From positions 58,922,866 to 58,986,865 of the forward strand of contig CM037871.1 in the NCBI GenBank assembly GCA_021292105.1: a DNA stretch of 64,000 nt. The letters run 5' to 3'. Both the position numbers and the translations under genes were made by a program. Positions 36,655 through 46,300 of the stretch are shown piece by piece. The notes beneath the pieces are model-generated. The model searched no databases. It saw nothing but the letters and a program-made list of their open reading frames with translations, and had not been told where the DNA came from. Each line of letters opens with the position of its first letter. Position 1 is the stretch's first letter. Source of the DNA: Anadara kagoshimensis. Taxonomy: Eukaryota; Mollusca; Bivalvia; Arcoida; Arcidae.

Positions 36655-37102
36655 GAATATAAAATGCTGCTGGAATTATCTTGTTACCCTTAAATAAAAC
36701 GTGTCTGAAAACTAACGTAGAAACAAAGAAATCTCCCATACAAAAAGTAGTGTCATACGACATATACAAGGTTTCATCTGATTTTATCGTTAACAATTTA
36801 TTTAACTCTGCCAAAAGATCTGAACAGGCAGCTATGCATTTTAAGTCCGGCACTATAGCCAAATCGTGAATGAAACTATCTAAATGATAATGAAGTTCAA
36901 CTGTACTAAAAATTTCATCATGGCTGATTTTTCTTTGTTTTCGAACATTATGGTGATGGTCCCTAATTTGTCTTATAGTTTTGGGGTTCATTACTCCCTG
37001 GTATGTGCCTTTCACTGGATTTTCGGTAACCATTTTTTTGTATACATGGGCGGGCTCATTTACAATACACTGTTCTCTTATTTTTTGATGAGTCGTTGGC
37101 AA
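36437..37102 (-). CDS. Transposase N-terminal catalytic part (frame-shifted segment)
   Basis: The second frame of the same gene. It contains the pre-catalytic region (HDEIFSTVELHYHLD) and the first catalytic Asp motif (MSYDTTFCMGDFFVS, ~36750), followed by FIHDRKSTDVH-like sequence that leads into the DDE core. It opens right after the NADAR-bearing frame (1-nt deletion near 37180, in a GGG run) and passes to the downstream frame near 36610, in a run of seven A. Both shifts are single bases in homopolymers. Removing them would give one continuous protein. Confidence 0.85.
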   Translation of the reverse strand: MPTTHQKIREQCIVNEPAHVYKKMVTENPVKGTYQGVMNPKTIRQIRDHHHNVRKQRKISHDEIFSTVELHYHLDSFIHDLAIVPDLKCIAACSDLLAELNKLLTIKSDETLYMSYDTTFCMGDFFVSTLVFRHVLFKGNKIIPAAFYIHDRKSTDVHDFFWNKKKINTKSFEKANNHRNRQREEYYECYFNQHSQCIHCLLLEPFTSRHKTLVKESRCKL

Positions 37103-38107
37103 AGTTCGAATATATATGTTATTTTCAGATTTTGAATTTCCATGAGCCCTCGGTAAAAAACATGTTTCATCCCATAATAATGCACCAAAACGATACCCTC
37201 TCTACAATTTGTATATGTCTTTCGTTGAAATGTATCATCACCCTTTCTGTCACCCTTACCTTTTGAAATTTTATAATGCCGATTTATATAATCGGGATTT
37301 GGTGAATTTCGTGGAATGTCGTGCATACCTTTATTAATCCAAATATAACGATCTGCAGTCCAATCTTTCTGATATGTGGCACTGTCACTTTTATAAACAT
37401 ATATTTCACCTGCTTTAGGATACCTGGGAGGAATATTCGAAATCCTATCACTATTAATATTTGCAAATACAACAAGCGCCTGTTTGTGTGAAAAATGTTT
37501 AACATTATCCTCATATACAACGCATTTGTGTTCAGGTCCACCCCCTCTAACAACTTCAGTTGATAAATTCCTCGTTAACTTACCGTCATCCACAGTTGAA
37601 CATTCTATCGCTAATGTACTTACCTCAGATGAAGATTTAGTCTCTATCTTACAGACTAGCTCATCTCTAAGTTTCATCAGCAGTTTACCGAAATAATTCT
37701 TACCTCCACGTGACGAGCCCCAGAACGGATCAGCAACATTATGAAGCAACACTTTATCTTTTAAACTCACCAGTGTTTTATAAAGCAATGGTACCTGTTC
37801 CAATTTAATGCGCAGTATTTCTTCCATAACAGAATATCTCTGTTTTAGCCACTCTGTAGAACTTACCACTTGTTTGGAAATTAATTTTGCAGCTTTTGCA
37901 GATGGAGCACACCGTAAATTTGTTGCGATACTTACTTTTCCGTGAAATACGGCCTTCTTATACTGATACAAATGTTCTGTACTGTTAAACCGCCTACCTT
38001 TATAAACAATGTTACAAGGAAAAAAATTTGACAAAACTGTTGATTGGCCCTTAAAATAAATACGATTATTTATACCTGACTGAGTTGGAGTCTTCTGTAG
38101 AGTTGGC
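37078..38107 (-). CDS. NADAR domain and following conserved region of the transposon protein
   Basis: NADAR occupies about 38065-37650. It opens IYFKGQ and LSNFFPC, then FNSTEHLYQYKKA (the family's EH..Q..KA motif), DPFWGSSRGG.NYFGKLLM and ends KLRDEL. All hallmark blocks are present. NADAR proteins (YbiA type) act on ADP-ribosyl or riboflavin-intermediate N-glycosidic bonds. The next ~170 residues (YPKAGEIYVYKS, DRYIWINKG, VLVHYYG) form a conserved-looking region that I cannot name, placed just before the transposase. The same frame is open upstream through the TRPPT-type linker, so no separate start codon is needed. The annotated TTG at 38034 falls inside the domain and is not the real start. 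Confidence 0.85.
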
Positions 38108-38935
38108 GGCCGGTTTGGTCGTTGGGTCGATGCAACAGTTGGTCCAGTTGTCGGTTGGGTCGGCGGTTGACTTGACCGTTGATTTGGTGGTCGATTTGGT
38201 CGACTTGGCGGTCCAGTTGATGGTTTGGTAGGTGGCCGAGTTCGTCGAGTCGGTGGTTGAGATGGTGGCGGAGTTGGTCGTTGAGTTGGTGGTCGAATTG
38301 GTCGAGTCGGCGGTCCAGTTGATGATTTGGTTGGTGGTCCGGTTGGTCGAGTTGGTGGTTGAGTTGGTGGCCGAGTTGGTCTTCGAGATGGTCGAGTCGG
38401 CGGTTGACTTGGCCGTTGAATTGGTGGTCGAATTGGTCGAGTCGGCGGTCTAGTTGGTCGGATTAGTGGTTGAGTTGGTGGTGGAGTTGATCTTTGAGAT
38501 GGTCGTTGAGTTGGTGGTCGAATTGGTCGAGTTGGCGGTCCAGTTGATGGTTTGGTTGTTGGCCCAGTTGGTCGAGTTGGTGGTTGAGTTGGTGGCCGAG
38601 TTGGTCTTCGAGATAGTCGTTGAATTGGTGGTCGAATTGGTCGAATCGGCGGTTGACTTGGCGTTGTTGAATGGTTGGTTCGAATTGGTCGAATCGGCGG
38701 TCCAGTTGATGTTTGGTTGTTGGCCCAGTTGGTGGTTGAGTTGGTGCCCGAGTTGGTCCTTTAGGTGGCCGAGTTGGTTGCTGAGTTGATGGTCGATTCG
38801 GCAGACGTATTGATGGTCGAGGTTTTGGTTGACTTCGTGTTTTACTTGTTAATGAGTTACTTTTTCGTGGAGTTGATGGTCGAGTTGGTGGTCGAGTCGG
38901 TCTTATGGTTTGTGTATTGGTTGGAGGAACAATTT
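38108..38935 (-). repeat. Coding minisatellite: Thr/Pro/Arg-rich linker between SGNH-like and NADAR domains
   Basis: On the minus strand the repeated hexamer-like sequence reads TRPPTQPPT in the frame shared by the flanking domains. Longer sub-repeats of about 170-190 bp recur (for example around 38300, 38540 and 38700). The copy at about 38708 reads CAGTTGATGTTTGG where a sister copy near 38540 reads CAGTTGATGGTTTGG: one G is missing. That single deletion exactly explains the frame difference between the SGNH-like ORF and NADAR. The linker is probably an extended, protease-sensitive or glycosylatable spacer. Confidence 0.75.
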
Positions 38936-40049
38936 TCTGCTTAGAATCAATAAATACTGGTCCCCACACACTTTCCACAACAGTCTCCGTCTTTAAAGTG
39001 GCCATTCTTTTCATGTCGTCGAGACGTAGGTCAGTTACTTCGCGTACATGAAATCTTCCCAATGCTTCTGTATACAGTTTTGACGTACGGGCACTGGTGA
39101 AAATTTCAGGTACAAAGCTGTTTCTGTCCGTATGGCACACACGGTCCACTTCCACCAGGATGTTCTGCACCACCACCTTTGCACCCGCAAAAGAAAAATG
39201 TAAACCATCTCTGGCATACAAAGGTCTGTTCACGGGAACAAAAGTTGGATGGCCCACAACAGACAACCAACTCAGCCTCTGTGATTCACGAAAGAGGAGA
39301 TTATTAACATCACTAGCTCTTTCGTTTATCACAGAGAGGTTAGGCGTTTTTGTCCCTGGATGGAGACTGGGTGCTCTTGGAATAATTGAAGACACCACAA
39401 TCTTCATGCTTAAACAGAAAAAAACACATTTTATTAATAATTCATTATATAATTCAGAAAAATGTACTAGTACAATGACAGGCGGGCATTGCATTTATGA
39501 TTTTAAGGGGAAGTGAAGTTGTCCTGCAAGAACGAACGTTTGTAAGGTCGTCAAATGTAAAAATAATATATATATATATGTATGTACAAGGAATATATTT
39601 TAAATCAGCAATATGTACATTCACAACCTTATAGAAATGTAGTTAATGATAATTTTTTTAAAAAAGGTATATGACAAATTGAATATGAAATTCATACTGA
39701 GATAACCTTCTTTAAAAGTTTTTCGCCAACTCTGTAAAAAGTGTACACAATAACTTGAAACGTGACAGTGTATAGGATAATACGTACCCAGGCTTGGCCA
39801 TCCGAATGTCCGAAAACAATGTTTGGAACCGGCTAAATACCGTACCTGCATCCTCACATCCCAGGTTTTTGGCACCTATATGAAGCACAACAATATCAAA
39901 AGCGGGGATGAGGTCGGAAATAGCCCCAAACATCTGCTCCACCCGAAAACCAGGATGAAACGAGGTCATCACGTCACATCGTTGGGAATGATACCTAGAA
40001 AAGTATCTACCCTGCTGTGAGAGGCGATAAGGGTTGCCATCTTGAGTTT
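38936..40049 (-). CDS. SGNH/GDSL-hydrolase-like N-terminal region of the transposon protein (two exons)
   Basis: Exon ~40049-39788 carries RYFSRYHSQRCDV and IVVLHIGAKNLG, resembling SGNH block III. Its donor CCTGG|GTACGT joins in phase 2 to the acceptor TTTAAG before 39408, giving AKPG-MKIVVSSIIPRAP. The second exon supplies block V with the Asp/His pair (ARDGLHFSFAGAKVVV). It then continues into a TRPPT-type linker and NADAR. Block I (the GDS serine) is not visible and would be in an upstream exon. The usual block III Asn appears replaced by Lys, so activity is uncertain. Such esterase-like domains are known in ORF1 of some LINEs, but I do not know them in MULEs. Confidence 0.68.
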
Positions 40050-40499
40050 CTTATATATATAAGAGTAAATTGCAGAACAATTTGTAGTTTTATGTATACA
40101 ACATAAATTAGTTGATTAATGTTAAGGCCCTGTGTATATATATATACCTTTCAATCAGATGTCCTGTTCATCGATTGGTTCTCCCAAACGAACCAATCTT
40201 TAATCTGAGTGTCAGATTTTAGCAAATTAATTAATTAATTAATTAATTTTTTAATTAATTCAAGGATACTCCCTGGTAAAGCCCCCTTGGCGAAAGTCAG
40301 ATGTGAAATACTGAATAACGTATTGTAATAATATGTCACAAGTTTACTCAATATTAACGAACAAAGGGACATGATAGGATTACTCCCAGCTATTTGGGCT
40401 ACTGAGTCACTTTATGATAATTAATACTTCACGGTAAGTGTTAACAACTGTGTTGACACGTATAATTTATTAAAATTACGAAAATCAAAATATAGTATT

Positions 40500-40500
<1 letters not shown>

Positions 40501-40547
<47 letters not shown>
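40501..40547. repeat. CT microsatellite
   Basis: About 21 uninterrupted CT units within the transposon, in the presumed first intron of its gene. Confidence 0.9.
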
Positions 40548-40549
<2 letters not shown>

Positions 40550-40699
40550 TTTGTGTGGTTAATTATATTAATGCATTACTGTAAATTCTTGTGCGCTTGT
40601 GTATTCAAAATTCAGATTCAGCGTGTAACATAACTTAGTTTGCGATATGTTGATTCTCTAGATAGATTTAACTTAAATAAAAAAATAAAATAAAATAAT

Positions 40700-40930
40700 A
40701 AAAACTGTAGACACTTTAGCCGCTGAAAGGGGATTCTTTACGATGATACCCAAAATCTCATGTTTAGTCGATGATTTTCCCATATGAAAAACGATACCTA
40801 CAAGGCCATAGAACTTATTATTCACTAGGTACAGAGTGACCTCCCTTATGTGCTCGTCGACTACGGTGCTGTCTAAGAATATCGCTTCGTTGACATCGCT
40901 GGATTTCTTCACTAAACGCGTCATGTCCAT
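40700..40930 (-). CDS. Candidate 5' coding exon of the transposon gene
   Basis: From an ATG at 40930 the minus frame reads MDMTRLVKKSSDVNEAIF and on through VVDEHIREVTLYLVNNKFYG. Its composition (GTCGACGAGCAC-like, CpG-bearing) stands out from the AT-rich surroundings. It lies just inside the right repeat array, where a first exon would be expected. The donor is unclear: GTAAAG and GTATCG sites both exist, and only some fit the phase of the 40049 exon. I do not recognise the domain. Confidence 0.35.
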
Positions 40931-41029
40931 GGAACTCGTACAGTATATTTTAAGGAGACATATAATGACAAAATTATACATATTAAAATGCGCGGTATGC
41001 TGTATTTGTAAGAGAAATGGTCACTTGAA

Positions 41030-42140
41030 AATGCTACCAAAATGGCCGGAAATCGATATATTTTCTCCATATGAAGTCGGTAAACACCCCTACGTTTTTG
41101 TTCAATTTCTTTATTAAACCCGCCATATTAATGAAAACTTTTATAATCTATGTAAAAAAAACATATAATAACACATTTATATAAAATATAAAGTTATGAC
41201 ATTTTGTATTTTTAGATAAATTGTCATTTGAAAATGCTAAAAAATGCTACCAAAATGGCCGGACATCGATATATTTTCTCCATATGAAGTCGGTTAACAC
41301 CCCTACAAATTTGTTCAATTTCTTTATTAAAACCGCCATATTAATGAAAACTTTTATAATCTATGTATAAAAAACATATAATTACACATTTATATTAAAT
41401 ATAAAGTTATGGCATTATGTACTTTTAGATAAATTGTCATTTGAAAATGCTAAAAAATGCTACCAAAATGGCCGGACATCGATATATTTTCTCCATATGA
41501 AGTCGGTTAACACCCCTACAAATTTGTTCAATTTCTTTATTAAAACCGCCATATTAATGAAAACTTTTATAATCTATGTAAAAAAGACATATAATAACAC
41601 ATTTATAAAAATATAAAGTTATGACATTTGTATTTTTAGATAAATTGTCATTTGAAAATGCTAAAAAATGCTACCAAAATGGCCGGACATCGATATATTT
41701 TCTCCATATGAAGTCGGTTAACACCCCTACAAATTTGTTCAATTTCTTTATTAAAACCGCCATATTAATGAAAACTTTTATAATCTATGTATAAAAAACA
41801 TATAATTACACATTTATATTAAATATAAAGTTATGGCATTATTACTTTTAGAGAAATGGCCATTTGAAAATGCTTAAAAATGCTACCAAAATGGCCGGAC
41901 ATCGATATATTTTCCTCAACCGAAGTCAGTTTATACCGCTACGATTTTGTTTGATTTTATCATTAAAATCATCATGTTAATAAAAACTCATATAATATAT
42001 GTAAAATATACATATATAAGCACATTTATATGAAATATAAAGTAACAATATTCATTATTTCAGGTGAAATTGGCGTTTTAAAAATGGTACACAAATGCTA
42101 CCAAAATGCTACCAAAATGCTACACAAATTCGTGACCACC
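41030..42140. repeat. Right terminal inverted repeat with four 213-bp units
   Basis: Inverted relative to the left array. The marker ATCGATATATTTTCTCC recurs at 41052, 41265, 41478, 41689 and 41901 (spacing 211-213), then the terminal segment ends CACAAATTCGTGACCACC. It has fewer units than the left array, so the arrays have changed length independently. Confidence 0.9.
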
Positions 42141-42149
42141 GTGAAAGTA
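42141..42149. repeat. Target site duplication, right copy (GTGAAAGTA)
   Basis: Identical to 30903-30911 and directly outside the right transposon end. Confidence 0.95.
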
Positions 42150-42174
42150 ATATACAAATTGGGTATGATACGAA

Positions 42175-42195
42175 ACATAACCGGAAATCGAGCAC
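42175..42195 (-). promoter_or_regulatory. ETS-type site, probably the displaced IDH3A promoter
   Basis: The minus strand reads GATTTCCGGTTATG (ACCGGAAAT on plus, ~42180-42188), about 30 bp beyond the right TSD. Before the insertion it would have lain ~100 bp upstream of the IDH3A ATG. CCGGAA sites (ETS/GABP) are typical of animal genes for mitochondrial proteins, so this is a plausible original core-promoter element now 11.2 kb away. Confidence 0.4.
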
Positions 42196-43392
42196 CTGTC
42201 ATTTTATGATTTTGATATTACAATAAAAGTTGTCGTATTATGTTTGCTTCTCAATGGAAATTCTGGTAAAGTAAATTATTTGAAACTGAAGGATCTATTT
42301 CTCTGGACATATAAGTGAATAGTTCTTGAGTCGACTGGGATGTAAAACCTCATTCAATCTATTAACAAATATTCCAGTAATTATAGATAACACAGATAGT
42401 GACCATGTACATTATTATAGGAATGAAATAAATTTTTCTTTTTGTTATGAAAGTATGAAATAATTGGACATTTTACACATTTTAGGTGTGCAATTGTCTA
42501 ATTCTTTCATACTTTCATAACAAAATGAAAAATTAATTTCATTTCTTATAATTCAATTTTTAGAAAGGTTTCAACATGTAGCCAAAGCGATGAAAAAAAC
42601 AACGCTATGGCAAAGGAAATCAATTGCCTCTTTACATCATCAATAACAAGATGACGCCACCAAGAGTCATACGTAACAAAAAAATCTGACCAATCAAAAT
42701 GCTTTTAACAAATGAGAATTAAATTATTAACAGGTCTTTATAAATGAAAATTGTACAGCTATACTGTCCAGTAAACCATGCAATTGAGAAGATGGTCAGA
42801 AGGGCCATAGATGTCTAAAAGTTTTATTTTTCTTGATGAAACCAGTCCATTATTATAGAATATGTATATATTGATTGATGTAAGCTACTATACATACAAA
42901 CAACATATTAATAAGTCAAACATTGCTACAGCCCAGTAGCGTCCAATACCATCTAGTGGCGTCCAGTATTTAGACCTACCCATAATTTTATATCTAATGT
43001 TGTGACTGCTCTGAATAACAATATGCACCAGTAACCCATGTGATTTAAGTCGTGCTTCAAATTGCAAAACTGCTTTAAAACCACTCCTATATGATGAACA
43101 ACTTCTAATAAATAGTAAGAATGTTGAAGCCCCTTTCTTCTCAGCTACCACCAGTAATCAAGTTAACTGTGCCTTTTTCTTATTTGGACACATTCCCAGA
43201 GGTAAAAATTAAGGTTAGTTTATCATGTTTATTATAAGGAGGTTAGATGCCTGTAACTGCCTTTAGAGCTTAAAGAGGTTTTATGATGTCTGTTGTTTCA
43301 AATACTGTAAATGTATTTTTTTCGTGGTGTACTAATGTCTGCTTATTTCTCTTTTATTTGTTTTGCACGAAAAATTAATACAGAGCCAAAAT
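42196..43392. other. Ancestral upstream flank of IDH3A; foldback and no clear gene
   Basis: Contains a hairpin at 42423-42545 (listed separately) and a tail-like CATTCAATCTATTAAC fragment of SINE A near 42345. An 87-codon minus frame (42888-43151) resembles nothing I know. The stretch GCACGAAAAATTAATACAGAG near 43365 recurs in altered form near 14640. Confidence 0.4.
42423..42545. repeat. Foldback hairpin
   Basis: The left arm TTGTTATGAAAGTATGAAAT pairs with the right arm TCTTTCATACTTTCATAACA, extending outward through AATTTTTC/GAAAAATT to AAATGAAAT-like ends. The arms are about 48 bp around a short loop that includes CATTTTACACATTTTAGGTG. Confidence 0.75.
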
Positions 43393-46300
43393 GTTTTTTT
43401 TTATATTTATATCTTTATTCATTTCTATATGATATACATAGACATAAAAAGACATCAATGTTACACCATTCATACACACATTTACACACATATTTACACC
43501 AGGTTGTAATTTGATTTTTCATTTTATGTTGTATATATAACAAAGGATTATACAAGGGCATCAAATATGCCCCACTTTTCACAGTAAGAGTTACAATTTT
43601 TCTTGTGGATATATTCATCAATCTTTTTGTAATATAAAATTTCTTTTCTAGCTGTTTCAAAAAATGGCAGTGTTTTTTGCATTTTTGCTCTGTATATATG
43701 ATTTTTACATAATAGTATAATAAGGTTAAGAGCATATCTGTTTTTACAACAATAACCAAAAAGAATATCTAACAAATTGAAATCAATGTCAAGATTTAAG
43801 TTATCATTTATCCATTTGGCAACATTTTTCCAGAAAATAGTTGTAATTTTACAATCCCAAAAAATATGTATCAGTGTTTCAGATTGTTCATGACAGAAAT
43901 CACATATATCATGGTCTTTTACACCAATCTTGTATAAAAATGTATTTGTACATAATATTCTATGAACAATTCTGTATTGGAACCATGTTAATCTGGTGTC
44001 TTTTACATGTTTAACAGTGTAAAAATTACAAAGTTTCCACCATTTTGCACTAAACTGAGTGTCAAGGGTAATTTCCCATTTTACTTCGCTCTTAGGCTGA
44101 GAGTAAAGTTTCTGAATAAAAATATCATAAAAATCTCTGCTGCCTTTGTTATTTTTTGTTAATAATTCTACAAATTTTACTGACACTAAGTTAGATTCAT
44201 ATCTTATATGTTCAAATTTGTCATATAACATGGCAACTGACTTTTTAAGACCTAAGAACATAGTAAAGGCTGGAGAGAAATTATATTTCTCGCATAAGAG
44301 CTCATAACTGAGTAAATCACCATTTTCACTTAGTATATCACCAATATATAGTATGTTACGTTTAAAAAACGAGCTATAAAAAACTGGTTTATTATTAATA
44401 ACAATAATATCATTATACCATAATGGGATATGTTCATATACTTCTTCGTCAATATTAAGTCTAAGACTATATAGTGCTGAAAATACTTCGGCCCAAAAGG
44501 GGTTTTTTGTCGCTTGAGATAAGTGTTTACTGTACGCATTACCAAACTTTACAAAGTTTTTGAACAGAGTTGGCATGGTGTCATATAACAACTTCACCCA
44601 GGAAGATTCAGATGTAATCAATCTTCTTATCCATGTTAGTTTCAGACTTTTAATAAATGAAGGAGTGTGCACCATTCTTAAACCACCGTTAGTGAAATCT
44701 TGTACTAATAGTTTCCTAGAAATCCTATCAACTTTATTATTCCATATAAATTTGAAAAAAAGTTTTTCTAGTTTCTGTAGTATCATCCGAGATGGTGAGG
44801 GGAGACTGATAAACAGATGTGTAAGTTTAGAGAGCAAGATAGTTTTAACTACAGTTATTTTACCAATAGGTGTCAACATTCTCTTAGACCAGACAAAGAT
44901 TAATCTCTCAATTTCACTAATTTTGTTTTCATAATTGAGATCAACCATTTGGATCAGATTTAGTGAGAAGATAATACCCAAGATAACAATAGGGTTACTT
45001 GTCCATTCCAAATTATAGTCTTCACAAAGTTTGTCAGTAGAATATTTTTTTGAGCCAATCCACATGCATTTAGTCTTTTCATAGTTAGGTTTTAACCCTG
45101 AATATTTTGAGAACTGGTAAATCAGAGACAGTGTATTACGCAAAGAAGCTTCTGAACCATCAAGTAAGATAACAGTATCATCGGCATATTGTGAAAGCTT
45201 ATACTCATTACCTTTGATACAGATGCCTTTTATCTCACTATGATTTCGTAACATAATAGCCATTATTTCAGCACAAATAATGAATAAGTACGGTGAAATT
45301 GGGTCACCTTGACGGCAGCCACGACCAATATTAAAGAATTCTGAAAAGTAGCCATTCTGTATTACACAGAGTTTTACATCATTCAGTATAATCTGAATCC
45401 AGTGTTTAAAATAATCACCAAAATTAAAAAATCCTAAAGTTTTAAAAATAAAATTCCAGGACACTGAGTCAAATGCTTTTTCAAAATCAATGGAAAGCAT
45501 AATTCCAGGTATATCATTTTCTTCAGTTGAATGGATTACATCATATAAAAGCCTTGTGTTTTCCCCAATATATCTGCCTGCTATAAACCCTTTTTGATTT
45601 TCATGGATAATTAAATTCATGACAGTTTTTATTCTATTCGCCAGGACTGTAGATAATATTTTATAGCTAACATTTAGCAGTGAAATAGGTCTCCAGTTCT
45701 TAAGGAGTTCTCTGGGTTTATTGCTTTTTGGGATTAGAGTTACAATTCCAAGTTTTTGTGTGTGAGATAATTCTCCTGTTTTAAAACTGTATATTAAACT
45801 TCTATATAAAAAATCACCTATATCAATCCAGAAAAATTTATAAAATTCTGCTGAAAAACCATCAGTTCCTGGGGTTTTATCATTTTTTAGATGCTTTAGA
45901 GCTATTAATACTTCATGTTTAGTAATATCTTTATCAAGGTTTTGTGTATCGGTACATGTTAGTTTTGGAATGTTTACATTTCCTAAGAGCTCCTCCAGGT
46001 CAACATTCTCAAGTTCAATATCTTTATTTGCATATAAGTTTGCATAGAATGTTTTAATTTCTTGTAAAATTTCTTTCTGACTATAGAGAACATCTCCATT
46101 TTGCTTTTTAAGCTTAGTTACACTTTTATCAACAAAGTTTCGTTTTTCTAGGTTACAAAAATATCTTGTAGGCTTCTCGCCATCTTCAATCCATTTAGAG
46201 CGGGTTCTTAGCAAAAGACCTTCTAATTCTGATTTTCTTAATTCCTCTTGTTCTGATTTTAGTTCACATAGTATGTTATTTAAAAGACTATTATTAGTTT

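Larger units (their letters stand above)
30912..42140 (-). mobile_element. Mutator-like transposon encoding SGNH-NADAR-MULE-SWIM-Ulp1-PHD
   Basis: The 11,229-bp element begins GGTGGTCACGAATTTGTG and ends with the inverse, within an exact 9-bp duplication, as expected for the Mutator superfamily (9-11 bp). The terminal ~80 bp are near identical when inverted, then tandem ~213-bp units form long inverted arrays: six units at the left (to ~32460) and four at the right (from ~41030). Between them lie a very AT-rich block (32735-33850) and one leftward gene (34105 to about 40930). The gene's domains include a MULE DDE transposase and Ulp1 protease, a pairing known from some plant and animal MULEs, plus NADAR and SGNH-like domains that I do not know from described MULEs. 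Well-matched ends and nearly open frames suggest a fairly recent insertion. Confidence 0.93.

Noticed and set aside
38232..38789. Long plus-strand frames rich in VELVVEL
   Set aside because: They are the antisense of the Thr/Pro/Arg linker repeat of the transposon protein. The minus frame joins recognisable domains on both sides, while the plus frame has none.
30912..42140. A virus-like or Maverick-type element
   Set aside because: No polymerase B, capsid, packaging ATPase or retroviral-type integrase was found. The 9-bp TSD and MULE DDE motifs fit a Mutator-like transposon.
42888..43151. 87-codon minus frame as a gene
   Set aside because: No recognisable domain, no clear splice sites or repeat relation, and its length is not remarkable. 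It was left as unexplained sequence.
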